DNA of 64,000 bases from Winogradskyella eximia (GCF_003386165.1 NZ_QRDV01000001.1:1306663-1370662), one strand, 5' to 3'. Counted from the stretch's first letter, positions 36,348 through 45,261 are shown. Notes: generated by a model from the letters alone, not told the origin. Program-made: numbers and translations.

Positions 36348-37514
36348 ATGTCTAATTTATATTTTACAGAAGAGCACAATTTATTCCGAGAAAGCCTCAG
36401 AGAATTCTTAAAAAAAGAAGTTGTACCACATATTGATAAATGGGAAGAAACAGGTCATATTGAACGTTTCATCTGGAAAAAATTTGGTGATATGGGTTAT
36501 TTTGGTTTAGCAACACCAGAAGCATATGGAGGCTTAGATTTAGATTTATTTTACACTGTTATTTTTCTTGAAGAAATGCAACGCATAAATTCTGGTGGAT
36601 TTGCAGCAGCAATGTGGGCACATGCATATTTAGCGATGACACATCTTAACAAGGAAGGAAATCACGAACAAAAAGAAAAATATTTAACGCCTAGTGCTTT
36701 AGGTGACGCCATAGGTTGTCTTTGTATTACTGAACCTTTTGGAGGAAGTGATGTTGCAGGTATGCGTACAACTGCAGTGAAGAAAGGTGATACTTATGTT
36801 ATTAATGGTTCAAAAACTTTTATAACAAATGGTGTTTATAGTGATTATTTAGTGGTTGCTGCTAAAACGAGTCCAGAATTAGGAAATAAAGGTATTAGCA
36901 TTTTTGTAATGGATAGAGATACGCCTGGTATCTCGGCAACAAAATTAGATAAGTTAGGATGGAGAGCTTCAGATACAGGTGAGATTGCATTTGATAATGT
37001 TGTAATTCCTGCTTCTAATTTAATGGGTGATGAAGGTCAAGGTTTTCCATACATAATGCAACATTTTGCGTTAGAGCGATTAATAATGGGAGTGAATTCG
37101 CATGCTAGGGCAGAATATGCTTTAGAATATGCCAAACAATATATGTCTGAAAGAACAGCTTTTGGAAGAACTATAGATAAATTTCAAGCCTTAAGACATA
37201 CTTATGCAGATTGCGAAACACAGATGGAAATTTGTAAACAATTTAACTACTATGTGGCAAAAAGATTAGATATGGGAGATTATGTTGTAAAAGAAGCAAC
37301 AATGTCTAAATTACAATCCACAAAAATGGCAGATGATGTTATTTACCAATGTCTTCAGTTTTTAGGTGGTTACGGTTACATGGAAGAATATCCATTAGCA
37401 CGTATGTCAAGAGATAGCCGATTAGGTCCTATTGGTGGAGGAACTTCCGAAATCTTAAAAGAGATTATCGCTAAAATGGTAATTGATAATAAAGACTATA
37501 AACCAGCAACATAA
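36348..37514 (+). CDS. Acyl-CoA dehydrogenase
   Basis: FAD-dependent enzyme that introduces a double bond at C2-C3 of acyl-CoA. The 388-aa protein has the family signatures CITEPFGGSDVAGM (126-139) and LGGYGYMEEYPLARMSRDSR. The usual catalytic Glu of the IYEGTSE loop is replaced (IGGGTSEI), and E243 in HFALERLIMG sits where the base lies in long-chain and isovaleryl-CoA dehydrogenases, so that subtype is more likely. The last 16 codons are repeated downstream at 37553-37600 with only synonymous changes. Confidence 0.92.
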   Translation: MSNLYFTEEHNLFRESLREFLKKEVVPHIDKWEETGHIERFIWKKFGDMGYFGLATPEAYGGLDLDLFYTVIFLEEMQRINSGGFAAAMWAHAYLAMTHLNKEGNHEQKEKYLTPSALGDAIGCLCITEPFGGSDVAGMRTTAVKKGDTYVINGSKTFITNGVYSDYLVVAAKTSPELGNKGISIFVMDRDTPGISATKLDKLGWRASDTGEIAFDNVVIPASNLMGDEGQGFPYIMQHFALERLIMGVNSHARAEYALEYAKQYMSERTAFGRTIDKFQALRHTYADCETQMEICKQFNYYVAKRLDMGDYVVKEATMSKLQSTKMADDVIYQCLQFLGGYGYMEEYPLARMSRDSRLGPIGGGTSEILKEIIAKMVIDNKDYKPAT

Positions 37515-37600
37515 CTGATTAAATTATCATTTTAGAGAAAATTGTTTTTAATATCGCTAAAATGGTAATTGATAATAAAGACTATAAACCTGCGACTTAA
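37467..37600 (+). repeat. Direct repeat of the acyl-CoA dehydrogenase 3' end
   Basis: The 48 bases 37467-37514 (16 codons from Ile-Ala-Lys-Met to the stop) recur at 37553-37600, 86 bases downstream. The copies differ at three positions, all third codon positions in the final Pro-Ala-Thr (cca/cct, gca/gcg, aca/act), so the encoded peptide is unchanged. The second copy has no gene body in front of it. Confidence 0.9.
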
Positions 37601-37650
37601 TTTTGTGATTATTATATTTGAAATATAGGTCTTAGATCTGTTAAATTGAG

Positions 37651-37679
37651 AACTCGTGAATTTATTCACGAGTTTTTTT
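37651..37679 (+). terminator. Strong intrinsic terminator
   Basis: AACTCGTGAA (37651-37660) pairs with TTCACGAGTT (37665-37674) around TTTA, followed by a run of Ts. It closes the agcS-HhH-dehydrogenase unit. Confidence 0.93.
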
Positions 37680-37806
37680 GTTAATCATCATTTTTTACGC
37701 TAATAGTTTATGATTTATTAACACGCAAACGTTTTCGTGAATTATTGGATTTCTATTGAAGTCATTATTCCTGTAAATTTAGAGATATAACAAAATCTTA
37801 ATATTC

Positions 37807-39186
37807 ATGAATAATTTAAAAATCATTGGTCTTGCCTGTTTAATACTATTTCTTTTTAATTGTAGTCAGGATGAAATTTTTGTAGAAGAACAATCAGCTC
37901 AAACTACCGAGACAATAGTAGAATATGCTAAACGTGATGGACTAAAACCAATTGGTTCAGGTGTTATGATGCAAGCTTTTTATTGGGATGTTCCTGCAGG
38001 CGGAACTTGGTGGAATACTGTAAACTCTAAAGTAGCAGATTGGAGTAACGCTGGTATAGATGCCATTTGGCTTCCTCCAGCTTCAAAAGCACAAAATGGT
38101 CCTTTTTCTATGGGTTACGATCCTTTTGATTATTTTGATTTTGGAGAATACAACCAAATGGGAAGTGTTGAAACACGTTTTGGATCGAGAACTGAACTCA
38201 CTAAATTAATTGATGCAGCACATCAAAATGGACTTAGTGTAATAGCAGATATAGTAATTAATCATAATAGTGGAGGAGCAAGTGAGGCTAATCCTTATGC
38301 TGGAGGTAATACATGGACGGATTTTAATCCTATGTCAGGTAATTTTTATCGCTCAGCTAATGATTTTCATGCCAATAATATACACTCTAATGATAGTGGA
38401 GCATTTGGAGGTTATCCAGATTTATGTCACAATCAAACTTATGTGCAAGATTGGTTATGGAATAATTCAAATAGTGTAGCAAAATATTATAGAGATGTTA
38501 TAGGTTTTGATGGATGGCGTTTTGATTATGTTAAAGGTTTTGAACCTTGGGTTGTAAAAGCATGGAAAGATGAAGCAGGTGGATTTGCCGTTGGTGAATA
38601 TTGGGATAGCAATGTGTCTACCTTAGATTGGTGGACAAGTACTGCAGAGGCAAGTGCTTTTGATTTTGCGTGCTATTATAAAATGAAAGATGCGTTTATG
38701 GGTAATAATTTAACGGTTCTAAATGATAATATGTTGTGGAAGCAAAATGCCACAAGGGCAATGACATTTGTTGCGAATCATGATACCGATGAAATCATAA
38801 ATAATAAAATTTTGGCTTATGCTTATATCTTAACTCACGAAGGTTATCCGACTATATTTTATAAAGATTATGAGGAATGGTTAAATAAAGAGCGATTAAA
38901 TAATTTAATATGGATTCATAATAATTTGGCTGGTGGAACAACAAATATATTACATGCAGACACAGACGAATATATAGCGAGAAGAAACGGTTATAATAAT
39001 GCTGGTCTTGTGGTTTATATTAATAATTCAGATTTATGGCAAGAAAGATGGATAGAAACTAATTGGTCTAATACTATTATTAAAGACTATACAGGTCACT
39101 CTGCTTGGGAACCTACGACGCAATATGGTAAATGGGTTAAAATACAAGCACCACCAAAAAGTTATTCGGTTTGGTCAGTAAAGTGA
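37807..39186 (+). CDS. Alpha-amylase lipoprotein (GH13)
   Basis: Endo-acting enzyme that cuts alpha-1,4 bonds in starch or glycogen. The 459-aa protein has a lipoprotein signal (lipid Cys 19, then SQDE, an acidic stretch that resembles surface-export signals of Bacteroidota). GH13 regions are intact: DIVINH (148-153), GWRFD with nucleophile D240, GEYWD with acid E264, and NHD with D326. Residues 395-459 look like the domain C of bacterial liquefying-type amylases. No SusC/SusD pair is adjacent. The gene is monocistronic, with a terminator at both sides. Confidence 0.93.
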   Translation: MNNLKIIGLACLILFLFNCSQDEIFVEEQSAQTTETIVEYAKRDGLKPIGSGVMMQAFYWDVPAGGTWWNTVNSKVADWSNAGIDAIWLPPASKAQNGPFSMGYDPFDYFDFGEYNQMGSVETRFGSRTELTKLIDAAHQNGLSVIADIVINHNSGGASEANPYAGGNTWTDFNPMSGNFYRSANDFHANNIHSNDSGAFGGYPDLCHNQTYVQDWLWNNSNSVAKYYRDVIGFDGWRFDYVKGFEPWVVKAWKDEAGGFAVGEYWDSNVSTLDWWTSTAEASAFDFACYYKMKDAFMGNNLTVLNDNMLWKQNATRAMTFVANHDTDEIINNKILAYAYILTHEGYPTIFYKDYEEWLNKERLNNLIWIHNNLAGGTTNILHADTDEYIARRNGYNNAGLVVYINNSDLWQERWIETNWSNTIIKDYTGHSAWEPTTQYGKWVKIQAPPKSYSVWSVK

Positions 39187-39204
39187 TTTTTTATTGTTTA
39201 GTTT

Positions 39205-39230
39205 AAATCCTGCCAAAGTGCAGGATTTTT
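39205..39230 (+). terminator. Strong intrinsic terminator
   Basis: AAATCCTGC (39205-39213) pairs with GCAGGATTT (39220-39228) around CAAAGT, followed by TT. It ends the amylase transcript. Confidence 0.92.
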
Positions 39231-39290
39231 AATATTATGCTAAATTAATACCAACTAATCGTTATATTTATTTTTATTGAAACTAGTTGG

Positions 39291-40181
39291 ATGAGTCTTA
39301 AATTTTTTTCAGAGTATTTATTATTAGAAAAAAAATATTCTAACCATACTGTATTGGCCTATACAAAGGATATAGAAAATTTTCAAACCTTTTTAAATCA
39401 ACATAATTATCCTGAAGATTTAATACAAGTTGGATATTCAGAAATTAGACAATGGATTGTAACGTTAGTAGATGCTGGTATTTCTAATCGTACTATTAAC
39501 CGAAAAGTATCTTCATTAAACACTTATTATAAGTACTTACAAAAAACTGAAGACATTAATGTAAATCCATTAAAACAGCATAAAGCCTTAAAAGTTGGAA
39601 AAAAAGCACAATTGCCATTTTCAGAACAAGAATTAAAAACTGTTTTAGAAAATTCTATAGTAGTAGATGATTTTGAAAGTGCAAGAAACCATTTTATTAT
39701 TGAGCTATTTTACGCTACTGGAATTAGACGTATTGAACTCGTAAATTTGAAACTAACTGATGTAGATAAGAGTAATAACCAAATAAAGGTATTGGGTAAA
39801 CGAAAAAAAGAAAGATATATTCCTTTAATAGAATCGTTATCAAAATCCCTAAACTCTTATTTAGAATATAGAAACAATTTACCAACTATAGATGATAAGG
39901 AGTATCTGTTTTTAACAAAGAGTGGTCTTAAAATTTATGAAAAGCTTGTTTACAGAATAATAAATAAGTATTTTAGTGAAGCATCTACGAAAGCAAAATG
40001 TAGCCCTCATGTAATTAGGCATTCGTTTGCAACGCACTTGTTAAATCAAGGTGCAGATTTAAATACAGTAAAAGAACTTCTTGGACATACAAGCTTAGCT
40101 GCTACTCAGGTTTATACACATAATAGTATAGCTGAATTAAAAAAAGTACATGCTAAATCACATCCAAGAAATCAAAGTTAA
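39291..40181 (+). CDS. xerC: Tyrosine recombinase XerC
   Basis: Resolves chromosome dimers at dif together with a partner recombinase. The 296-aa protein has the N-terminal SAM-like DNA-binding domain (1-95) and the catalytic domain with the full set R146 (TGIRR), K170 (LGKRKKERYIPL), H240 and R243 (SPHVIRHSFATHLL), H266 (LLGHTSLAATQ) and nucleophile Y275 (VYTH). It lies next to hpf and the tuf/rpo cluster, a common housekeeping position. XerC versus XerD cannot be settled by eye. No sign of an integrative element. Confidence 0.92.
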   Translation: MSLKFFSEYLLLEKKYSNHTVLAYTKDIENFQTFLNQHNYPEDLIQVGYSEIRQWIVTLVDAGISNRTINRKVSSLNTYYKYLQKTEDINVNPLKQHKALKVGKKAQLPFSEQELKTVLENSIVVDDFESARNHFIIELFYATGIRRIELVNLKLTDVDKSNNQIKVLGKRKKERYIPLIESLSKSLNSYLEYRNNLPTIDDKEYLFLTKSGLKIYEKLVYRIINKYFSEASTKAKCSPHVIRHSFATHLLNQGADLNTVKELLGHTSLAATQVYTHNSIAELKKVHAKSHPRNQS

Positions 40182-40262
40182 GTATAACTTAATGCCAATA
40201 ATCAATAAATAAGTACTTAACAAATGCGTTTTAGTACCCATGTTTAACTTAAAATAAAATAT

Positions 40263-40565
40263 ATGAAAGTAAACACTCAATCCGTTAATTTTACAGCAGA
40301 TAGTAAGCTGATAGATTTCATTCAGAAGCGAATGGATAAATTAGATTTGTTTTATGATAAAATAATTCAGTCCGATGTATATTTAAAAGTAGAAAATACA
40401 AGTGATAAAGAAAATAAAATATTCGAAGTTAAAGTAAGTGTGCCAGGAGATAGTTTTGTTGTAAAGAAGCAATGTAAATCTTTTGAGGAAGGAGCAGATG
40501 CCGCAATTGCCTCATTAGGAAGGCAAATCAAAAAGCGAAAAGAAAAATTAAGGGCACATAGTTAA
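40263..40565 (+). CDS. hpf: Ribosome hibernation promoting factor (short HPF/YfiA family)
   Basis: Binds the 30S decoding region and inactivates ribosomes in stationary phase or starvation. The 100-aa protein is the short form with a single beta-alpha-beta-beta-beta-alpha domain and no C-terminal dimerisation domain. It has the typical start (KVNTQSVNFTADSKLIDFIQKRMDKLDLFYD) and the basic C-terminus (RQIKKRKEKLRAH). It lies between xerC and the tRNA-tuf cluster. A terminator-like hairpin begins 50 bp after its stop. Confidence 0.92.
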   Translation: MKVNTQSVNFTADSKLIDFIQKRMDKLDLFYDKIIQSDVYLKVENTSDKENKIFEVKVSVPGDSFVVKKQCKSFEEGADAAIASLGRQIKKRKEKLRAHS

Positions 40566-40583
40566 AATTTTTTTAAAAAATGT

Positions 40584-40613
40584 TTTGAATAGTAAAATAA
40601 AGTCTTACATTTG
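40584..40613 (+). promoter_or_regulatory. Bacteroidota promoter of the tRNA-tuf cluster
   Basis: TTTG (40584-40587) and TACATTTG (40606-40613) are separated by 18 bases, a textbook -33/-7 pair for the Bacteroidota sigma factor. It precedes tRNA-Thr by about 60 bases. The predicted start point lies in the hairpin that follows. Confidence 0.78.
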
Positions 40614-40614
40614 C

Positions 40615-40641
40615 AGTCCGTTAGAAATAGCGGACTTTTTT
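40615..40641 (+). terminator. Hairpin with GAAA loop and T tract at the promoter start point
   Basis: AGTCCGTTA (40615-40623) pairs with TAGCGGACT (40628-40636) around a GAAA tetraloop, followed by TTTTT. It looks like a terminator for hpf, but it overlaps the start region of the tRNA promoter, so it may also act on the tRNA-tuf transcript. Confidence 0.75.
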
Positions 40642-40675
40642 ATGGTCAGTTTTTGATCTTGAAAAAGTAAAAAAG

Positions 40676-40749
40676 GCCGATGTAGCTCAGCTGGCTAGAG
40701 CAGCTGATTTGTAATCAGCAGGTCGTGGGTTCGAGTCCCTCCATCGGCT
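40676..40749 (+). tRNA. tRNA-Thr (anticodon TGT)
   Basis: Acceptor GCCGATG pairs with CATCGGC. The anticodon stem GCTGA/TCAGC encloses loop TTTGTAA with anticodon TGT. The T-loop GGTTCGAGTCC is canonical. First of four tRNAs before tuf. Confidence 0.97.
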
Positions 40750-40817
40750 CTTTAAAAGTTTGGTTTTTTTGATTAAAAAATAAGCTTTTATTGTTTGAAA
40801 TATTGAAATTAAGTTTT

Positions 40818-40899
<82 letters not shown>

Positions 40900-41038
40900 C
40901 AAATAATTTTTGCAAATAGTTTTGAAAATTAAACTTCATTAAGCTACTTTTGCAAAAAAAAAAATGAATCTTGTTTTTGTGGGTTCATTAAGAATGAAAT
41001 ATTGATTACCTTTCAGAATGTAAAAATTTTGATAAAAT

Positions 41039-41111
41039 GCGAGAGTAGCTCAGTTGGTAGAGCGTCAGCCTTCCAAGCTGAATGTCGCCGGTTCGAACCC
41101 GGTCTCTCGCT
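41039..41111 (+). tRNA. tRNA-Gly (anticodon TCC)
   Basis: Acceptor GCGAGAG pairs with CTCTCGC. The anticodon stem TCAGC/GCTGA encloses CTTCCAA, anticodon TCC. The T-arm GGTTCGAACCC is canonical. Confidence 0.97.
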
Positions 41112-41179
41112 CTAAAATTTACGAGTTAAGATTTAGACTTTTATATCGTAATTCGAGAATCGGCTACCGTAAGTGAAAA

Positions 41180-41251
41180 GCCGGTGTAGCTCAGGGGTAG
41201 AGCGTTTCCTTGGTAAGGAAGAGGTCACGAGTTCAATTCTCGTCATTGGCT
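41180..41251 (+). tRNA. tRNA-Thr (anticodon GGT)
   Basis: Acceptor GCCGGTG pairs with CATTGGC, with two G-T pairs. The anticodon loop TTGGTAA carries GGT. It completes the Thr-Tyr-Gly-Thr cluster 70 bp before tuf. Confidence 0.96.
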
Positions 41252-41321
41252 CTTTTTTCTAAGTACATAGATTAGAAATAACAATTGAACACTAATATTA
41301 AAAGAATAAAATAAATTAAAC

Positions 41322-42509
41322 ATGGCAAAGGCAACTTTCGATCGTTCAAAACCACACTTAAACATTGGTACTATTGGACACGTAGATCACGGTAAAACAA
41401 CTTTAACTGCTGCTATTACTAAAGTATTAGCTGATGCAGGTTTATCTGAAGCAAGATCATTTGATCAAATTGATAATGCACCAGAAGAAAAAGAAAGAGG
41501 TATAACAATTAATACTTCTCACGTAGAATATGCAACTGCTAATCGTCACTATGCTCACGTTGACTGTCCAGGTCACGCGGATTACGTAAAGAACATGGTT
41601 ACAGGTGCTGCTCAAATGGATGGTGCTATTTTAGTTGTTGCTGCAACTGATGGTCCTATGCCACAAACACGTGAGCATATCTTACTTGGTCGCCAGGTAG
41701 GAATTCCTCGTATGGTTGTATTCATGAATAAAGTGGATATGGTTGATGATGAGGAGTTATTAGAATTAGTAGAAATGGAAATCAGAGATTTATTATCATT
41801 CTACGAGTATGATGGTGATAATGGTCCTGTAGTAGCAGGTTCTGCTTTAGGTGCACTTAATGGTGAGCAAAAGTGGGTTGATACTGTAATGGAATTGATG
41901 GCACAAGTGGATGCTTGGATTGAAGAGCCAGTTCGTGATATGGACAAGCCTTTCTTAATGCCAATTGAAGATGTATTCTCAATTACTGGTCGTGGTACTG
42001 TTGCAACTGGTCGTATTGAGACTGGTGTAGCTAACACAGGTGATCCTGTTGAAATCATCGGTATGGGTGCTGAGAAATTAACATCTACTATTACTGGTAT
42101 TGAAATGTTCCGTCAGATTTTAGATAGAGGTGAAGCTGGTGATAACGCTGGTATCTTATTAAGAGGTATTGAGAAGTCTCAGATCTCTAGAGGTATGGTA
42201 ATTACTAAGCCTGGTTCTGTAACACCACATGCTAAATTTAAAGCTGAGGTTTACGTATTGAAAAAAGAAGAAGGTGGACGTCATACTCCATTCCATAATA
42301 ATTACCGTCCACAGTTTTACGTTCGTACAACTGATGTAACTGGAAACATTGCGCTTCCTGATGGTGTTGAAATGGTAATGCCAGGAGATAACTTAACAAT
42401 TACAGTTGAGTTAATTCAACCAATTGCAATGAACGTAGGTTTACGTTTCGCTATCCGTGAAGGTGGTAGAACAGTTGGTGCTGGTCAGGTTACTGAAATT
42501 TTAGACTAA
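41322..42509 (+). CDS. tuf: Elongation factor Tu
   Basis: GTPase that delivers aminoacyl-tRNA to the ribosomal A site. The 395-aa protein has the P-loop GHVDHGKTT (19-27), the switch [14 protein letters not shown], the NKVD guanine-binding motif, and domains 2 and 3 to the end ([10 protein letters not shown]). Codon use is visibly biased toward a small set, as in highly expressed genes. It is embedded between four upstream tRNAs and a downstream tRNA-Trp, the conserved bacterial arrangement. Confidence 0.99.
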   Translation: MAKATFDRSKPHLNIGTIGHVDHGKTTLTAAITKVLADAGLSEARSFDQIDNAPEEKERGITINTSHVEYATANRHYAHVDCPGHADYVKNMVTGAAQMDGAILVVAATDGPMPQTREHILLGRQVGIPRMVVFMNKVDMVDDEELLELVEMEIRDLLSFYEYDGDNGPVVAGSALGALNGEQKWVDTVMELMAQVDAWIEEPVRDMDKPFLMPIEDVFSITGRGTVATGRIETGVANTGDPVEIIGMGAEKLTSTITGIEMFRQILDRGEAGDNAGILLRGIEKSQISRGMVITKPGSVTPHAKFKAEVYVLKKEEGGRHTPFHNNYRPQFYVRTTDVTGNIALPDGVEMVMPGDNLTITVELIQPIAMNVGLRFAIREGGRTVGAGQVTEILD

Positions 42510-42529
42510 ACAAAATAGTTAAAATATTT

Positions 42530-42565
42530 AATTAAGGTGTCTCGATATTTCGGGACGCCTTGATT
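42530..42565 (+). terminator. Long hairpin between tuf and tRNA-Trp
   Basis: AATTAAGGTGTCTCG (42530-42544) pairs along its whole length with CGGGACGCCTTGATT (42551-42565), with three G-T pairs, loop ATATTT. The T tract is weak (ATTGTTT), so it may be a partial terminator or an RNA-processing structure before the tRNA. Confidence 0.65.
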
Positions 42566-42572
42566 ATTGTTT

Positions 42573-42645
42573 ACGGGTTTAGCTCAGTTGGTAGAGCACT
42601 GGTCTCCAAAACCAGGTGTCGTGAGTTCGAGTCTCTCAACCCGTG
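42573..42645 (+). tRNA. tRNA-Trp (anticodon CCA)
   Basis: Acceptor ACGGGTT pairs with AACCCGT, discriminator G. The anticodon stem CTGGT/ACCAG encloses CTCCAAA, anticodon CCA. It lies between tuf and secE, as in many bacteria. Confidence 0.97.
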
Positions 42646-42695
42646 CAAATTAAACATTGGATTATTTTGTAATCCTTAATAAAGTATATTATCAA

Positions 42696-42890
42696 ATGGC
42701 AGGATTAATAACATATATAAAAGAATCGTTTGAAGAGTTGAAGAATAATGTGTCATGGACTCCATGGCCAGAGGCTCAGAAACTAACGGTAATTGTAGCT
42801 GTGCTTTCAATTATTTTTTCTTTAGCTATTTGGGGAGTTGATACCGTGTTTAGTAGAGCGGTTAAGGCTTATTTTGAAATGATTCACTAA
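42696..42890 (+). CDS. secE: Preprotein translocase subunit SecE
   Basis: Essential membrane component of the SecYEG channel. The 64-aa short form has one amphipathic segment (ESFEELKNNVSWTPWPEAQKLT, with the conserved W-P stretch) and one transmembrane helix (about 28-50). I chose the ATG at 42696; a TTG at 42657 would add 13 unlikely residues and start just after the tRNA. nusG follows 17 bp later. Confidence 0.95.
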   Translation: MAGLITYIKESFEELKNNVSWTPWPEAQKLTVIVAVLSIIFSLAIWGVDTVFSRAVKAYFEMIH

Positions 42891-42907
42891 CAATTTACAA
42901 GAAGAAT

Positions 42908-43453
42908 ATGTCCGATAAAAAATGGTATGTTGTTAGAGCGGTAAGCGGTCAAGAGAACAAAATTAAAGCTTATATCGAAAATGAAATTTCAAGATTAGGT
43001 TTAGAAGATTTTGTAGACCAAGTTTTGGTACCAACTGAAAAAGTTATTCAAATCCGTAACGGAAAGAAAATACAAAAAGAGAAAGTTTATTTCCCTGGTT
43101 ACATAATGGTTCAAGCCAATTTAAGTGGTGAGATTCCTCATATTATTAAATCGATTACAAATGTTATCGGTTTTTTAGGTGAAACAAAAGGAGGTGATCC
43201 TGTGCCTTTAAGACAATCTGAAGTAAACAGAATGTTAGGTAAAGTAGATGAATTGTCTGTAGAGGCTGATGCTAATGTTGCTATACCATTTACTAAAGGA
43301 GAAACTGTAAAAGTTATCGATGGTCCATTCAATGGTTTTGATGGTACTATTGAGAAGATTAATGAAGAAAAGCGTAAGCTTGAGGTAATGGTTAAGATTT
43401 TTGGAAGAAAAACACCATTAGAGTTAAGTTATATGCAAGTTGAAAAAGTTTAA
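42908..43453 (+). CDS. nusG: Transcription termination/antitermination protein NusG
   Basis: Binds RNA polymerase and affects pausing, Rho-dependent termination and coupling to the ribosome. The 181-aa protein has the N-terminal NGN domain (KWYVVRAVSGQENKIKAYIENEI, then YFPGYIMVQ) and the C-terminal KOW domain (GETVKVIDGPFNGFDGTIEKINEEKRKLEVMVKIFGRKTPLEL). Standard length and position between secE and rplK. Confidence 0.98.
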   Translation: MSDKKWYVVRAVSGQENKIKAYIENEISRLGLEDFVDQVLVPTEKVIQIRNGKKIQKEKVYFPGYIMVQANLSGEIPHIIKSITNVIGFLGETKGGDPVPLRQSEVNRMLGKVDELSVEADANVAIPFTKGETVKVIDGPFNGFDGTIEKINEEKRKLEVMVKIFGRKTPLELSYMQVEKV

Positions 43454-43471
43454 TAATTGTTACAATAAAGA

Positions 43472-43504
43472 GCGTTAATCTATGCTTCCAATATAGATAA
43501 GCGT
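43472..43504 (+). promoter_or_regulatory. Stem-loop in the rplK leader
   Basis: GCGTTAATCTAT (43472-43483) pairs with ATAGATAAGCGT (43493-43504), with one A-A mismatch and two G-T pairs, 15 bases before rplK. In other bacteria ribosomal protein L1 represses the L11-L1 operon through such a leader; whether this is the site here is inference. Confidence 0.4.
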
Positions 43505-43518
43505 ATAAACATTAAGAA

Positions 43519-43959
43519 ATGGCAAAAGAAATAGACAAAGTAGTTAAGCTACAAGTTCGGGGAGGTGCTGCGAATCCATCGCCACCGGTAGGACCCGCTT
43601 TAGGTGCCGCTGGAGTTAATATCATGGAGTTCTGTAAGCAATTTAATGCTAGAACTCAAGATAAGCCAGGTAAAGTTTTACCTGTGGTTATATCTGTTTA
43701 CAAAGACAAATCATTTGAATTTGTAATTAAGACTCCACCAGCAGCAGTACAATTATTAGAAGCGGCCAAAGTAAAGAAAGGATCAGGAGAACCAAACCGA
43801 CGTAAAGTAGCAAAAGTAACTTGGGATCAAGTAAAAACGATTGCTCAGGATAAGATGGTAGATCTAAATGCATTTGAAATCGGATCAGCTATGAAAATGG
43901 TTGCCGGTACAGCAAGATCTATGGGTATCACTGTTAAAGGAGGAGAAGCTCCAAACTAA
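43519..43959 (+). CDS. rplK: 50S ribosomal protein L11
   Basis: Component of the ribosomal GTPase-associated centre; it binds 23S rRNA together with L10. The 146-aa protein has the signature [33 protein letters not shown] and the C-terminal RNA-binding domain ending in [12 protein letters not shown]. It heads the rplK-rplA-rplJ-rplL set. Confidence 0.99.
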   Translation: MAKEIDKVVKLQVRGGAANPSPPVGPALGAAGVNIMEFCKQFNARTQDKPGKVLPVVISVYKDKSFEFVIKTPPAAVQLLEAAKVKKGSGEPNRRKVAKVTWDQVKTIAQDKMVDLNAFEIGSAMKMVAGTARSMGITVKGGEAPN

Positions 43960-43969
43960 ATTTTTAGAA

Positions 43970-44659
43970 ATGGCAAGATTAACAAAGAAGCAAAAAGAAG
44001 CAAGAGCAAAAGTTGATAATAACAAAATTTACTCTTTAGAAGAAGCTTCAGCTTTACTAAAAGAAATTACATATACAAAATTTGATGCTTCTATCGATTT
44101 AGCAATCAGATTGGGTGTAGATCCACGTAAAGCCAATCAAATGGTACGTGGTGTAGTTTCATTACCACACGGTACAGGTAAAGATATGAAGGTTCTTGCA
44201 CTTGTAACACCAGATAAAGAAGAAGAAGCTAAAGAAGCAGGCGCTGATTATGTTGGGTTAGATGAATACTTACAGAAAATTAAAGATGGTTGGACTGATG
44301 TTGACGTTATCGTTACTATGCCAAGCATTATGGGTAAGTTAGGACCATTAGGTAGAGTATTAGGACCAAGAGGTCTTATGCCAAACCCTAAGACAGGAAC
44401 AGTAACTATGGATGTCGCTAAAGCAGTTGCAGAAGTAAAAGCTGGTAAAATAGATTTTAAGGTAGATAAAACAGGTATTGTACATGCACCAATAGGTAAA
44501 GCATCGTTTAGTACTGATAAAATTATTGGGAATGCCCAAGAATTGTTATCTACAATCATGAAGTTAAAACCTACTGCATCAAAAGGTACTTATGTAAAGA
44601 GCATTTATATGTCTAGTACAATGAGTCCTAGTATTGCAGTTGATACAAAAATAGGATAG
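43970..44659 (+). CDS. rplA: 50S ribosomal protein L1
   Basis: Forms the L1 stalk that moves deacylated tRNA from the E site; it is also the likely translational repressor of its own operon. The protein is 229 aa from the ATG at 43970 ([14 protein letters not shown]). The longer frame from 43901 overlaps rplK and does not fit the family. The conserved segment [22 protein letters not shown] and the KxGxVTxDV stretch are intact. Confidence 0.98.
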   Translation: MARLTKKQKEARAKVDNNKIYSLEEASALLKEITYTKFDASIDLAIRLGVDPRKANQMVRGVVSLPHGTGKDMKVLALVTPDKEEEAKEAGADYVGLDEYLQKIKDGWTDVDVIVTMPSIMGKLGPLGRVLGPRGLMPNPKTGTVTMDVAKAVAEVKAGKIDFKVDKTGIVHAPIGKASFSTDKIIGNAQELLSTIMKLKPTASKGTYVKSIYMSSTMSPSIAVDTKIG

Positions 44660-44678
44660 TAGTTAAACTTAGAACATT

Positions 44679-45200
44679 ATGACAAGAGAAGAAAAATCCC
44701 AAGTAATTGAAGAGTTAACTGCTCAATTAGCAGATAATACAAATATCTATTTAACTGATATTTCAGGATTAGATGCAGTTGCAACTTCAAATTTAAGAAG
44801 AGCGTGTTTCAAGTCTAACATTAAGTTAGCTGTTGTTAAGAATACACTTTTAGAAAAAGCAATGGATGCATCGGATAAAGATTTCGGTGATTTACCAACT
44901 ATTTTAAAAGGAAATACATCTGTAATGTATTCTGAAACAGGAAATGCTCCTGCAAAAGTAATTAAAGAATTTCGTAAAAAATCTGAAAAGCCATTATTAA
45001 AAGGTGCTTTCATTGAGGAATCAATTTACATTGGTGACGATTTACTTGATGCTTTAGTTGATATTAAGTCTAGAGAAGAGCTTATTGGAGAGATTGTAGG
45101 TTTACTACAGTCACCAGCTAAGAATGTTATCTCGGCACTTAAATCAAGTGGTGGAACCATTGCAGGCATCGTTAAAACATTATCTGAAAGAGAAGGATAA
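44679..45200 (+). CDS. rplJ: 50S ribosomal protein L10
   Basis: Anchors the L7/L12 dimers to the ribosome stalk. The 173-aa protein has the N-terminal domain TREEKSQVIEELTAQLADNTNIYLTDISGLD, the RRACFKSNIKLAVVKNTLLEKAM motif, and the C-terminal helix that binds L12. It lies 19 bp after rplA and 61 bp before rplL. Confidence 0.98.
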   Translation: MTREEKSQVIEELTAQLADNTNIYLTDISGLDAVATSNLRRACFKSNIKLAVVKNTLLEKAMDASDKDFGDLPTILKGNTSVMYSETGNAPAKVIKEFRKKSEKPLLKGAFIEESIYIGDDLLDALVDIKSREELIGEIVGLLQSPAKNVISALKSSGGTIAGIVKTLSEREG

Positions 45201-45261
45201 TCGTATTACAATTACACAATAGAAAATTAAATTATAACACACATTATTAAACATTAGAAAA

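Noticed and set aside
39291..40181. Tyrosine recombinase as a sign of an integrative element
   Set aside because: It matches the full-length housekeeping XerC/D type and sits in the conserved core; no attachment repeats or cargo genes are next to it.
42657..42695. TTG start extending SecE by 13 residues
   Set aside because: The extension is not typical of SecE and begins 12 bases after tRNA-Trp; the ATG at 42696 matches the family start.
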